Shown here one piece after another: positions 1 through 8,438 of a stretch of DNA of 64,000 bases (position 1 is the stretch's first letter; each line of letters begins with the position of its first letter). Origin of the DNA: Cytophagales bacterium UBA2561 (lineage in GTDB: Bacteria > Bacteroidota > Bacteroidia > Cytophagales > Thermoflexibacteraceae); contig DDLX01000040.1 of assembly GCA_002340355.1 (NCBI GenBank), positions 1-64,000 of the forward strand. Direction: 5' to 3'. The notes under the pieces were generated by a model. The model was not told the DNA's origin. It ran no database searches and saw nothing but the letters and a program-made list of their open reading frames with translations. The position numbers and the translations under genes were made by a program.

Positions 1-7
1 TGCTAAT

Positions 8-517
8 CTAAATATAGTTAATGCTATTTTTAAGATTTAAAAAAGAGATGAATAAAATACTGGTCTTTTCAATCATTTGAATGGATTTAGAATACCATTT
101 TGTTTTTCTCTGACAACGAGCCAACTAATGAGGAAATAAGGCATTATATGCCTCAATCGTATAAGTTTCCGCTTTAGAAATGATATACTTTTCAGTAGGA
201 ATAATTGCTTGATAAGCAGACCAAGAATCCATAGAATAATGTTGACAATCAATATGCTTGATATTATCCCATAATTTTTTGGCGGTTTTCATGCCTCTCC
301 CTCCTAATTGATAGGCTAAAATTTGTTGGCTAGCACGACAAATTGCCCACCAGAGCCAAATTTTTCTTTTTTTGACAATAATACCACATTTCATCTAATT
401 CCATCACAGCAATTTCGGAAGGAAGAATGTCTAGTTTTCGGGTTGCCTCTGCTTCTCTGACCCCAGAGAGTACCGCTACATTACTGACGTTTAAAAAACG
501 ACTAATCGCCCGAAAAG
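8..517 (-). pseudogene. IS1-family transposase remnant (frameshift plus internal stop)
   Basis: Reading the minus strand from about 517 downwards gives an HTH-like stretch (RAISRFLNVSNVAVL), then the IS1 catalytic motif MELDEMWYY, then after a one-base frame change near 370 KIWLWWAICR, and TAKKLW and IEAYNALFPH. A TAG at about 125-127 interrupts the frame, but the sequence beyond it still reads LARCQRKTKWYSKSIQM, the usual IS1 C-terminus, ending at TAG 8-10. The DDE/DEMW architecture and the conserved Tyr near the end identify the family. The gene cannot make a full transposase as it stands: it has one frameshift outside the usual IS1 slippery site, one nonsense codon and a missing N-terminus at the junction with the IS982 remnant. 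Confidence 0.8.
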
Positions 518-1017
518 GGAAAAGTTCGATGGTATGGTTTTTTGGATTTAAGTTACATTTGATTAGTAATCAATATGGGCAAATTGTTCGTTTCCAGCTC
601 ACTACGGGAAATATAGCAGATAATAATCATGATTTACTCCGTCACTTTTTACAAGATATGCCATAAACGATTTATGGAGATAAGGGATATTTGACTAAAA
701 TTATTGATGAATTTCAAGAGCGAGGTAATCATCTGGTTACCAAACTAAAAAAGAAGATGAAACCAAAAAAACGAACGCTCAAAGAAGGCTATTATCTGAA
801 AAAAAAGAGGGCTAATTGAATCCGTTTTTGACCGATTAGTGCATGGTATGGACATTGAACATTCACGTCATCCGCTTTAAAACGGAAGTCCTAAAAATTT
901 TATCTGTAATTTATGGGGTGGACTGATTGCCTATGCCTTCAATCCACATATTACCCCTTTTGAACCAAGTAAATTAGACGATATTGTACTTAGAGGCGTT
1001 CTTCTTGAGCGGTGGCT
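505..1017 (+). pseudogene. IS982-family transposase C-terminal remnant
   Basis: The plus strand encodes the IS982 core from ARKGKSSM and WFFGFKLHLI onward, then GNIADNN, then after a TAA at 664-666 YGDKGYLTKI (catalytic Asp), LVTKLKKKMK, and after a frameshift near 815 LIESVFDRLVHGMDIEHSRH (catalytic Glu) and NFICNLWGGLIAYAF. Two in-frame stops and one frameshift make it non-functional. The N-terminal half is absent, and the sequence to the left is the opposite-strand IS1 remnant. The right end of the element falls inside the start of a carbamoyltransferase gene at about 990-1000, so this insertion truncated that gene. Confidence 0.8.
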
Positions 1018-1085
1018 ATGATTTCATCCTCAATGAGAGCAGTCGCAGAATCGTGATAAAAAGCCGAAATGCCAAGGATTTGCAT
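990..1085 (-). pseudogene. N-terminal stub of a NodU/CmcH-type carbamoyltransferase
   Basis: A minus-strand reading frame starts at ATG 1083-1085 and gives MQILGISAFYHDSATALI followed by EDEIIATAQEERL and a TAA at 990-992. This matches the very conserved N-terminus of carbamoyltransferases (ILGISAFYHDSAAAL ... AAAQEERF), whose HD and EER residues belong to the ASKHA-fold active site. Only 31 of roughly 600 codons remain, and the break coincides with the right end of the IS982 remnant. The stub points in the same direction as the broken DUF5989 gene at 1716-1855. These two families normally sit together with an SxtJ-like protein, so this is inferred to be a relic of that cassette. Confidence 0.75.
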
Positions 1086-1357
1086 AGGTTCTACGATAAA
1101 ATTTGAGTTAGGAAAGCGTAAATTTGCAAAATCATTGATAAAAAAAATAAGTATTTATTCAAATTTAGTTTATACTTGATTTTGGCTATAATAATATAGT
1201 TATCAACTTATTATATTATTTTAATACTCACTAATAAATACTCCATACTACTTATCGTTTGTGTATACCATAAAATCTTATGTGATTATTAGTATATCCG
1301 CCAATATAGTTTTAATCAAAAACTTATTAAATTGTAATTCAATATCCTTATTTTTTC

Positions 1358-1573
1358 ATGAAGAAGTCACCTAAAAATAAACACAAGAAAAACCGAAAAA
1401 AAAGAAAGGTTACACCTCAAAAAACACCGTAACATAAGCAGAATCTCCAAAACTCTGCCTCGAAAAGTCCCCAAAAGACAGCTACTACTGCCCAAAAATA
1501 GCCAAAGAAACCCAGTAAATTTCAAAATGCACTAATCAATGTAACCCTATGGGAACAATATTACTGTTTTTGA
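1358..1573 (+). pseudogene. Possible decayed Lys/Gln-rich reading frame
   Basis: One plus-strand frame starts MKKSPKNKHKKNRKKRK and continues through a TAA (1430-1432) and a TAG (1499-1501) with similar Lys/Pro/Gln/Ser-rich composition before a TGA at 1571-1573. Both stops differ by a single C-to-T change from Gln codons, which would fit decay of a basic protein. No family is recognised. The same DNA read on the other strand is Phe-rich and could equally be the remains of the membrane protein (SxtJ-like) expected between the DUF5989 and carbamoyltransferase relics. It is a weak call. Confidence 0.25.
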
Positions 1574-1715
1574 TGGTATTCGAAGGAACTAGGTCATTAT
1601 AAGGTATAATGACCTCAAAGCTAATCCAGCAGATGGATACCCTGGGAACGAGATGAATGAGCTATTTTCTCAAGAAACTTATGCTTATCTTGAGAAAACA
1701 GTTTTTAACATAGTT

Positions 1716-1855
1716 CTAAAACAACGTATATATAGAGTAACTATTGAACCACTTACAAGCAATCCAATAATCAAAAGCATAATAATCATTGGAAGTAACT
1801 AGAACTTTTTACGTTCTTTCATAAACCCCCATAAATCTTTTAAGAAATCTAGCAT
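1716..1855 (-). pseudogene. DUF5989 (SxtK-like) small membrane protein, broken
   Basis: From ATG 1853-1855 the minus strand reads MLDFLKDLWGFMKERKKF, then TAG where the family has Trp (KKFW). The frame continues LLPMIIMLLIIGLLVSGS, a single membrane helix. One base out of frame, the sequence ends IYTLF and TAG (1716-1718), the usual C-terminus of this roughly 50-residue family. So a nonsense change at codon 19 and one indel separate it from an intact gene. DUF5989 proteins accompany SxtJ-like proteins and NodU-type carbamoyltransferases, and the stub of such a carbamoyltransferase lies downstream on the same strand. Confidence 0.75.
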
Positions 1856-2163
1856 AAGATGTTTTTTGGAGATAAAGATAGAAAAAATTAGAATATTTAA
1901 ACTAAGTATATCTTATAGGGCGATCGTACCAAAATTTTTTGTAAAATCAAAGTATTCATTATCAGTGATTTAATTTTTGAAAAATATCTTGAGGGAATCA
2001 ACTTCAAATAGTAAGATAGCTCTTATTGTTTAAAATCACCGATTTCCATCGAATGGGTTAAACCCTACCTTACGAAAGTTTCTATAAAGACTTAATAATC
2101 ATTTTTTTTAAAATTAGAATTTAAACAACCTCTAGATAAATTTCATCCTTTTAGATAAAAAGA
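1856..2163. other. Intergenic stretch with no recognisable gene
   Basis: I see no coding signal or clear hairpin here. It is AT-rich and lies between the start of the broken DUF5989 gene and the 3' end of the PBP2 gene, so it would hold the old promoter of the first and the terminator of the second. Confidence 0.5.
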
Positions 2164-4173
2164 TTATCCTTCTGGATCATCCCGTTCATTTTTTAGCTTT
2201 GGTTGCTCAGCTTGATTTTCTGCCATTCGTTTAGGTTTTTCAGGTTTCTTTGGTTTTTGTTGCTGTGGCTTTTCTTCTGTTTTTTCAGGCTCTTTTTCGT
2301 TTGGTTTATTCTCTTCTTTTTTCTGCTTTGGTTTAATAAACCTCTTTTCTAAAATTCGCTTCTCCGCATATTTTCGAGTAATTTCTCCATTTTCACGCAA
2401 ATATTTTTCGATAATTAAACTTGAAATGGGTGCTGCCCAAGTTCCACCAAATCCTGCATTTTCAATATAAGCTGCAACTGCGATTTTGGGATTTTCTTTG
2501 GGTGCAAAAGCAATAAATACGGAGTGGTCTTCACCATGAGGGTTTTGTGCTGTACCTGTCTTTCCACAAACTACGATATCCTTAATATATGCTCTCCGAG
2601 CCGTACCAGCACGAGGTACATTTTCCATTCCTTCAATAACTAAATCAAACCACTTTTTGGCAATACCTGTATGTTGTTTTGTTCGGAAACGAGGATGAAT
2701 TCGAGTTGAATCTCCTCCAATTTTACGTACAATATGAGGAGCAATATAATAACCTCGATTGGCAATTGTCGCCGCAACATTTGCCATTTGTAATGGTGTT
2801 GCTCCCATTTCTCCCTGTCCAATACTTAATGAATAGATATTCGAAAGTACCCATTTTTTATTTCGGAATCTACGATCATAGTAAGTTGTATCAGGAATAA
2901 GTCCTGCTTTTGCCCCATGAATATCAGTTCCTGCTGTATGTCCCAATCCAAAACGATGCATATATTCACGCCATTCCTGAAGTCCAATTCGTGTATTTTC
3001 GGGAGTATCTCGTTGTCCTTTCAGAATAATTTTACTGTATGCTTGCCGATACCAAGGATTACAGGAATATTGAATAGAACGAGCAATATTTAAGGTGTAA
3101 GGATGCCCATGACATTTTACTACTCTTTGGATACATGAAAATTGCTGATTTTCGGTAATGACACCCATACTTAAGCCGACTAAAGCTTGTACTGTTTTAA
3201 TAGTTGAGCCTGGTGGATATGCTGCCATTGCCGCCCGATTGAAGAGGGGTTTGTCTGGATCATGAAGCAATTCCAGATAATTTTTCGTAACTTCCTTTCC
3301 TCTACCCGTCAATTTATTAGGATGATAAGAAGGACCTGAAACCATTGTTAAAATTTCACCCGTAGCTGGCTCTATAGCAACCACTGCTCCCCGTTTCCCT
3401 TGCATCAATTGCTCAGCATATTTCTGGAGTTGTAGGTCAACACTAGTTTGCAAGTCTTCACCCATTTTCATCAGTTTATCCATTTTTCCATCGAGATAAG
3501 CTCCCTTTTCAATTCGACGAACATTCATCATCACATATCGGCTTCCAGGTTCTCCTCGTAATACCGAATCATACGAAGCCTCAATTCCTGCTTTCCCAAT
3601 TAAGTCCCGTTGTTCATAGTCTTCTCCTCGCGCTTTCTTGATAGCTAATGTTTTTTTGTCAATCTCTTTTACATACCCAAGCACATTCGCTAAAACAGGC
3701 TGAACATACCGCCGAATTGTCCGAACCTCATAATCTAGCCCCTCATATTCACCAATTTTGTCTTGGATAATAGCAAATTGAGTCGGTGAAAGTTGTTTGA
3801 TTAAAGGGGAAGGAGTAAAAGCTTTATATCCTTTACTAGCTTTACGAAGCTGAGTAATTAGTTCTTTTTTTTCAATATTAAATAGTCGGCAGAACTCAAC
3901 CGTATCTTGGAGCTTAAACTTTCGAGGAATTACCATCACATCAAAGACATTCTCATTCGCTACAATTAAATGCCCATTTCGGTCATAAATCATTCCACGT
4001 TTGGCTTGTTCTCGAATTCGTTCTTTTACATTACTCTCTGCCTTGAGTTCATATTCTGTATTAAGAACTTGTAAAAAGTATAGTTTAGTGATAAAAGTCG
4101 AAGCCACGACCAAAATCACAATAATGATTATATTAATTCTGAATGATGTTTCCAAAGTCTTTATCTGTTTCAA
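2164..4173 (-). CDS. mrdA: Penicillin-binding protein 2 (peptidoglycan D,D-transpeptidase MrdA)
   Basis: This is a class B penicillin-binding protein that cross-links peptidoglycan during elongation, working with RodA at the cytoplasmic membrane. Residues 13-35 form the membrane anchor, followed by the dimerisation domain (RGMIYDRNG at about 59-67). The transpeptidase domain shows SxxK at Ser323-Lys326 (PGSTIK), SxN at Ser370-Asn372 (YSCN) and KTG at 538-540 (CGKTGTAQN). At 669 residues it is slightly long because of a C-terminal Lys/Glu/Pro/Gln-rich tail from about 600, likely cytosol-external and unstructured. The frame opens with TTG at 4171-4173 just after a TGA, and no in-frame ATG exists before residue 61, so TTG is the probable start. 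The usual upstream partners mreC and mreD are absent here; the next gene upstream is ruvC. Confidence 0.95.
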   Translation of the reverse strand: MKQIKTLETSFRINIIIIVILVVASTFITKLYFLQVLNTEYELKAESNVKERIREQAKRGMIYDRNGHLIVANENVFDVMVIPRKFKLQDTVEFCRLFNIEKKELITQLRKASKGYKAFTPSPLIKQLSPTQFAIIQDKIGEYEGLDYEVRTIRRYVQPVLANVLGYVKEIDKKTLAIKKARGEDYEQRDLIGKAGIEASYDSVLRGEPGSRYVMMNVRRIEKGAYLDGKMDKLMKMGEDLQTSVDLQLQKYAEQLMQGKRGAVVAIEPATGEILTMVSGPSYHPNKLTGRGKEVTKNYLELLHDPDKPLFNRAAMAAYPPGSTIKTVQALVGLSMGVITENQQFSCIQRVVKCHGHPYTLNIARSIQYSCNPWYRQAYSKIILKGQRDTPENTRIGLQEWREYMHRFGLGHTAGTDIHGAKAGLIPDTTYYDRRFRNKKWVLSNIYSLSIGQGEMGATPLQMANVAATIANRGYYIAPHIVRKIGGDSTRIHPRFRTKQHTGIAKKWFDLVIEGMENVPRAGTARRAYIKDIVVCGKTGTAQNPHGEDHSVFIAFAPKENPKIAVAAYIENAGFGGTWAAPISSLIIEKYLRENGEITRKYAEKRILEKRFIKPKQKKEENKPNEKEPEKTEEKPQQQKPKKPEKPKRMAENQAEQPKLKNERDDPEG

Positions 4174-4421
4174 AGAAGTTCATAAGTGCATATTACTAAA
4201 CAATAAAACTGCTATTGTTGTGCCAATTTTGACTATCTTTTTGCACCATCTTGGAAAATTTTATTTTAACAGACAACACTGCCTCTTATCTGAGCAAAGT
4301 TCTGAAATATATTCCGTTACTTCAAATCAATGGCTTAAAAAATCATCCTTTTTTGATATGATATAAAGTAAACTGATCAGAACTTTAACCTTTATTTCAT
4401 CAAATGTGAAGATTACTACTA

Positions 4422-4973
4422 TTACTTTTTTCTGTGTGGATTTTCTTTTAGGAAAGTTTTCCAACTTTTAGCGGTTCCTGATGTCCCACTTTCTCTTCGG
4501 AAATGATGACAGAGTGCCACAGCCAAAGCATCAGTAGCATCAAAAAAGTCTATTTTATCTTTAATATTTAGCTGTTTAAATACCATTCCAGCAACCTGCT
4601 GTTTTGATGCATTACCATTTCCTGTTACGGCTTGCTTGACTTTTTTTGGGGCATATTCAACAATTGGTATTTCTCGTGAAAGAGCTGCTGCCATCGCAAC
4701 TCCTTGCGCTCGCCCTAGTTTGAGCATAGCTTGAACATTCTTACCATAGAATGGTGCTTCTAGTGCCATTTCATCAGGGTGATATTCCTCAATGATGCTC
4801 AGAATCCGTTCAAATATTTTCTTAAGCTTGAGAGCGTGATTATCGTACTTACTCAAGTGAATCACTCCATATTGTAGAACTTTAGGCTGGTTTCCAATGA
4901 CTTGTAAAACACCATATCCCATAATCACGGTACCAGGATCTACACCAAGAATAATTTTTTCAGGTTTTATCAA
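4422..4973 (-). CDS. ruvC: Holliday junction endonuclease RuvC
   Basis: RuvC resolves Holliday junctions made during recombination and repair, acting as a dimer with RuvAB. The RNase H-like fold begins with ILGVDPGTVIMGYG (catalytic Asp12), followed by LEAPFYGKNVQAMLKLG (Glu72), the DNA-contacting YAPKKVKQAVTGNGNASK stretch, and DATDALAVALCHH (Asp145, Asp148). The length of 183 residues is normal. The start is TTG at 4971-4973: a TAG lies five codons upstream and the next Met (residue 18) is inside the conserved core. It is co-oriented with PBP2, 248 bases downstream, but the gap is too long to assume one transcript. Confidence 0.95.
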   Translation of the reverse strand: MIKPEKIILGVDPGTVIMGYGVLQVIGNQPKVLQYGVIHLSKYDNHALKLKKIFERILSIIEEYHPDEMALEAPFYGKNVQAMLKLGRAQGVAMAAALSREIPIVEYAPKKVKQAVTGNGNASKQQVAGMVFKQLNIKDKIDFFDATDALAVALCHHFRRESGTSGTAKSWKTFLKENPHRKK

Positions 4974-5009
4974 AGTGCTAAAAAGCTATTCAAGTTTTAA
5001 GATTTAAAT

Positions 5010-5047
5010 TTTCCATAGGATAAGTTTTTTGATTTACCCTATGGAAA
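5010..5047. terminator. Hairpin TTTCCATAGG/CCTATGGAAA
   Basis: Ten-base perfect arms separated by 18 bases lie between the 3' end of the NDH-2 gene and ruvC, suited to ending minus-strand transcription. The same arm sequence, extended to 12 bases, recurs at 34224-34264 after efp, and a single arm occurs near 30321, so it belongs to a dispersed palindrome family. Confidence 0.6.
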
Positions 5048-5065
5048 TTATTTCCTTCGAAATCA

Positions 5066-6472
5066 TTAGATACCTGTCAGACTTTCCTCTTCCATATCTT
5101 CCACAATTTCATAATGAGGTTCAATATCTTCCTCAATATCCTCATCAATAATTGGAGTTGGTTTTGGTGGAGTGAGGTTAGATTTTTTTGGTTCTTCCTT
5201 TGTATTGGAACGAATAATTAACCGTAAGGATTGATCATAGGTCACATAATTCCAAGCCCAATTGACAAAAATCAATAAACGGTTTTTGACTCCCACGATG
5301 GACATCAAGTGGACAAACATCCAAACCAGCCACGCCATAAAACCCTGAAACTTTACAAAAGGTAAATCAACTACGGCTAAGTTTTTTCCGACTGTTGCCA
5401 TTGAACCTAAATCTTTGTACATAAAACTTCGAGGTACTCTATGTTTGAGTTTATTCTTGAGATTTTTACCCAAATTTTCCGCTTGTTGGATTGCCACCTG
5501 TGCAACCTGTGGATGTCCATTTGGATAATTTTTATCGGCTTCCATGTACGAAATATCACCTACAGCATAAATATTTTCAGTACCTTCCACCTTATGGAAG
5601 CCGTCCGTTCGGAGTCGCCCACCACGAAAGAATGCCTCCTGAGGTAATCCATTAACGGGATTTCCCATAATTCCAGCCGCCCAAACAAGCGTTTTACTAG
5701 GAATTTTTGTTCCATCTTTAGTCGTAATGGTATTCCCGTCATAATCCGTTACTAAAGTACCCAATAACACATTCACGCCAAGTTTTCGGAGGTATGCCTG
5801 AGATTTCCGAGAAGATTCTTCAGACATTCCATTGAGTAATTGCGAGGAGGCTTCAATCAGATAAATATTCATTTTCTGAAAGTTAAGCTCAGGATAATCT
5901 TTAGGTAAAATACGGTCACGCATTTCTGCTAATGTTCCTGAAACTTCCACACCAGTAGGACCTCCACCCACCACTGCGATATTCATCAGAGCCACTTGTT
6001 CGGTTTCCGTTTTGGCAGTAAGTGCTTTTTCATAATTCTCCAAAATGGTATTTCGGAGACTTAGTGCCTCATTTACCGACTTCATAGGACGAGAATATTT
6101 CTGGACATTTTTCATTCCGAAGAAATTAGTACTTGCTCCCACCGCTATGACCAACTCATCGTAAGAAATAGGACCTAAATCCGTCTGGATTCGATTTTTG
6201 TCGGGTTCAATTTCTAACAACTCCGTAACACGGATATGAATATTTTTATGACTTTGAAAAACTTTACGTAGAGGAAACAGGATAGAACTCGGTTCAAGTC
6301 CTGCGGTAGCCACTTGATAAAATAATGGTTGAAATTGATGAAAGTTATTTTTATCAATTAAAACAATCTGAACGGGTGATTTCGCCAATTCACGAGCCAG
6401 TTTCAGCCCTGCAAAACCACCACCCACAATCACAATGCGGGGTTTATCCGTAGTGGGAATATTTGCCTGCAT
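5066..6472 (-). CDS. ndh: Type II NADH:quinone oxidoreductase (NDH-2)
   Basis: A single-subunit membrane-associated flavoenzyme that passes electrons from NADH to the quinone pool without pumping protons. An FAD-binding Rossmann motif IVGGGFAG lies at residues 15-22, followed by the FHQFQPLFYQVATAGLEPSSI stretch typical of NDH-2, and a second nucleotide motif VVGGGPTGVEVSG near 168. AVGDISYME near 306 is the FAD-contacting segment. Residues about 370-410 form hydrophobic helices that should bind the membrane, and the last 50 residues are acidic and probably disordered. The 468-residue length is usual for Bacteroidota. The start is ATG 6470-6472. A TAnnTTTG-like element reads on the minus strand at 6654-6661. 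Confidence 0.92.
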   Translation of the reverse strand: MQANIPTTDKPRIVIVGGGFAGLKLARELAKSPVQIVLIDKNNFHQFQPLFYQVATAGLEPSSILFPLRKVFQSHKNIHIRVTELLEIEPDKNRIQTDLGPISYDELVIAVGASTNFFGMKNVQKYSRPMKSVNEALSLRNTILENYEKALTAKTETEQVALMNIAVVGGGPTGVEVSGTLAEMRDRILPKDYPELNFQKMNIYLIEASSQLLNGMSEESSRKSQAYLRKLGVNVLLGTLVTDYDGNTITTKDGTKIPSKTLVWAAGIMGNPVNGLPQEAFFRGGRLRTDGFHKVEGTENIYAVGDISYMEADKNYPNGHPQVAQVAIQQAENLGKNLKNKLKHRVPRSFMYKDLGSMATVGKNLAVVDLPFVKFQGFMAWLVWMFVHLMSIVGVKNRLLIFVNWAWNYVTYDQSLRLIIRSNTKEEPKKSNLTPPKPTPIIDEDIEEDIEPHYEIVEDMEEESLTGI

Positions 6473-6937
6473 ATTTTCAAAATTTTTGACAAATCTCTAA
6501 AAATTTGCGCCATTTACAAGCACATTAAGTTATGTATTTTTAACACGATGTGAAACGAAAGTGGTTATTGCTTTTTGGGGATTAAGTAATGGATTTATCA
6601 ATGAAAAGCTAGTGATATTAGTGTTGTTTTTTCGTTTCAAACCTATCGGGGCGCAAAGATAAGGCAAATTTTTAATTTTATCTATTTGATAATCAATATT
6701 TTGTATTTTTTTATTTCAGCTCTATTTATACTCTGTAAGAACATCCTAAAATCTTCTTTTTTTAACATAAAATTTATCTTTATTTCTTTTTAACAAGTTG
6801 ATTTTCAGATCTATAATTATAGAAAAAACCTACCAAATTTTTAAGTATTTGGTAGGTCTAAGTATCAAGACTTATTTTAAATTCAAATTATTGACAAAAA
6901 TTAAGTTACAATAAAACATAATAAACATAGTTTAAGA
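6473..6937. other. Intergenic region with ndh promoter candidate and terminator
   Basis: No gene is seen. TATCTTTG on the minus strand at 6654-6661 fits the Bacteroidota minus-7 element for ndh, although a TTG at the expected distance is not evident. An 11-base stem, ACCTACCAAAT at 6828-6838 with ATTTGGTAGGT at 6847-6857, lies just past the stop of the di-haem oxidoreductase gene and is its likely terminator. Confidence 0.6.
6828..6857. terminator. Terminator after the di-haem oxidoreductase gene
   Basis: Perfect 11-base arms (ACCTACCAAAT and ATTTGGTAGGT) with an 8-base loop, preceded on the plus strand by an A-run that becomes a U-run in the minus-strand transcript. Related ACCTACCAAG/CTTGGTAGGT stems recur at 10514, 15258 and 61196. 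Confidence 0.75.
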
Positions 6938-8338
6938 TTATAAAGATTCTAAAAAGCGAATCAATTTACTACGTTCATCTTTGGATAATTCCATAAATTT
7001 TTTCTTAATATTTTCAGCCTCTCCACCATGCCATAAAATGGCTTCTTCAATGTTTCTGGCGCGTCCGTCATGCAAATAAAAGGTATGTCCATTGACCACA
7101 TTAAACAAACCAATCCCCCACAAAGGTGGAGTCCGCCACTCTTTACCATTTGCCTGAAAATCAGGGCGAAAATCAGCTAAATCTTCTCCCATATCATGTA
7201 ATAATAGATCGGTATAAGGTCGAATTGTTTGGTTTGAAAGTCCATCAATTGTAGGGTGTATTCCTGTTTGTACTTTCGGGATGTGACATTTTACACAACC
7301 TGTTTTCTCAAATAATTGCCTTCCTTTTAGTACATTAGGATCATTAACATCACGCTGTGCAGGAACTGCCAAAGTCGAAGAATATAATACGACTTTCAAC
7401 AAATCGTCATCGTCAATTTCAGGTTTTCCTCCATTAGGTAAAGTATCACAATTCACACCATGTGGGCAATTTTCATCAGGAAAGACAAAAGTAGTAATCC
7501 CCATATCTCCCGAAAAAGCTCCTGCAGATTGTTGTAATATATTGGGTTCATTGGCTTTCCATCCAAATCGTCCAAGAGTTGTTTTTTTGTTTAAAACATC
7601 CCAAACATAATTAGGTCTTCCTGAAATACCATCATTATCAACATCATCCTCATCTGCATTTCGCAAAATTGTTTCTTCACTAATAGCTTCTAAGAGTCCT
7701 AGTCCAATCATCTGAGGCGCAACTCGGGGTGAAATTTTAACAGCCGAACTCATTTCACCATATTCCAAATTAACAAATTGATAATGGGGCTTTCGAAGTG
7801 AGTAAGATGTTCCATCAGGGTATTTTCCTTCAACTTCAGAATATAAGATTTCAAAGCCACCTTCCTTCATAACTCCTAAAATCGAATTATCTTGGAATTG
7901 CCCCCCGTAAGTTGGTTCAGGAACAGGTTCTCCGTGACTTCCTTGACCATCAATACTTAATCTAAGTAACATTCCTGTTGCCGTCTCACCATCAAAAGCA
8001 GGCGGACGACCTCGACCATCTTTGAAGTGGCAACCAGCACATGACCTTGCATTAAAAACAGGTCCTAGTCCATCACGAGCTTTTGTAGAGGCAGGAGACG
8101 ATACCCAATTTTGATTGAAAAAAGAATTTCCGACAAAAAATAGTAGTCCATCATTGTCTGAAAGTCCTGGTATTTGATAAATAAAAGCATTCGGAGATTG
8201 ATCAAAAATAGTAGCCTCTCCGCCTAATAACTCTTCACCTTTTTCGGCTTTTAGTGGTTCATTATCATCTGATTCACAGGAAGATATACTCAGTAATAAT
8301 CCAAAGATAAATAATAAATTAAGTAATGAGTTTTTCAT
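6938..8338 (-). CDS. Di-haem oxidoreductase lipoprotein (DHOR/IrpB-like)
   Basis: A secreted lipoprotein of the di-haem thiol-oxidoreductase-like family (DHOR). The signal peptide ends in a lipobox SISSC (Cys21), followed by acidic residues that often mark surface export in Bacteroidota. Two c-type haem sites are visible: CAGCH at Cys100-His104 and CVKCH near residue 345. Between them lies a beta-rich region, and the C-terminal part carries TPPLWGIGLF and FYLHDGRARNIEEAILWHGGEA, conserved in the family. It follows the imelysin gene with a 100-base gap on the same strand. The same gene pair (irpA/irpB type) is iron-regulated in other bacteria, and the upstream promoter has an iron-box-like sequence. 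Substrate is unknown. Confidence 0.88.
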   Translation of the reverse strand: MKNSLLNLLFIFGLLLSISSCESDDNEPLKAEKGEELLGGEATIFDQSPNAFIYQIPGLSDNDGLLFFVGNSFFNQNWVSSPASTKARDGLGPVFNARSCAGCHFKDGRGRPPAFDGETATGMLLRLSIDGQGSHGEPVPEPTYGGQFQDNSILGVMKEGGFEILYSEVEGKYPDGTSYSLRKPHYQFVNLEYGEMSSAVKISPRVAPQMIGLGLLEAISEETILRNADEDDVDNDGISGRPNYVWDVLNKKTTLGRFGWKANEPNILQQSAGAFSGDMGITTFVFPDENCPHGVNCDTLPNGGKPEIDDDDLLKVVLYSSTLAVPAQRDVNDPNVLKGRQLFEKTGCVKCHIPKVQTGIHPTIDGLSNQTIRPYTDLLLHDMGEDLADFRPDFQANGKEWRTPPLWGIGLFNVVNGHTFYLHDGRARNIEEAILWHGGEAENIKKKFMELSKDERSKLIRFLESL

Positions 8339-8438
8339 TTTTTTGTGAAGTTTATAAGGTATAGAAGATATAAAATTAGAGAACCGATAAGATTATTAAA
8401 ATCCTATCGGTTTTTATATGATTCAGAACTAGAATTTC

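Noticed and set aside
427..500. Start of a plus-strand protein (MSSFRVASASLTPESTATLL)
   Set aside because: It is the antisense of the IS1 transposase frame; only the part from about 505 matches an IS982 transposase.
1605..1800. A 65-residue plus-strand frame ending in IIKSIIIIGSN
   Set aside because: It is antisense to the DUF5989 membrane helix, which is the better explanation.
2640..2900. Two short frames inside the PBP2 gene on both strands
   Set aside because: They are antisense or shifted frames of the conserved PBP2 transpeptidase domain.
4001..4366. Plus-strand 121-residue frame over the PBP2 start
   Set aside because: Antisense of the PBP2 N-terminus plus intergenic bases; no family resemblance.
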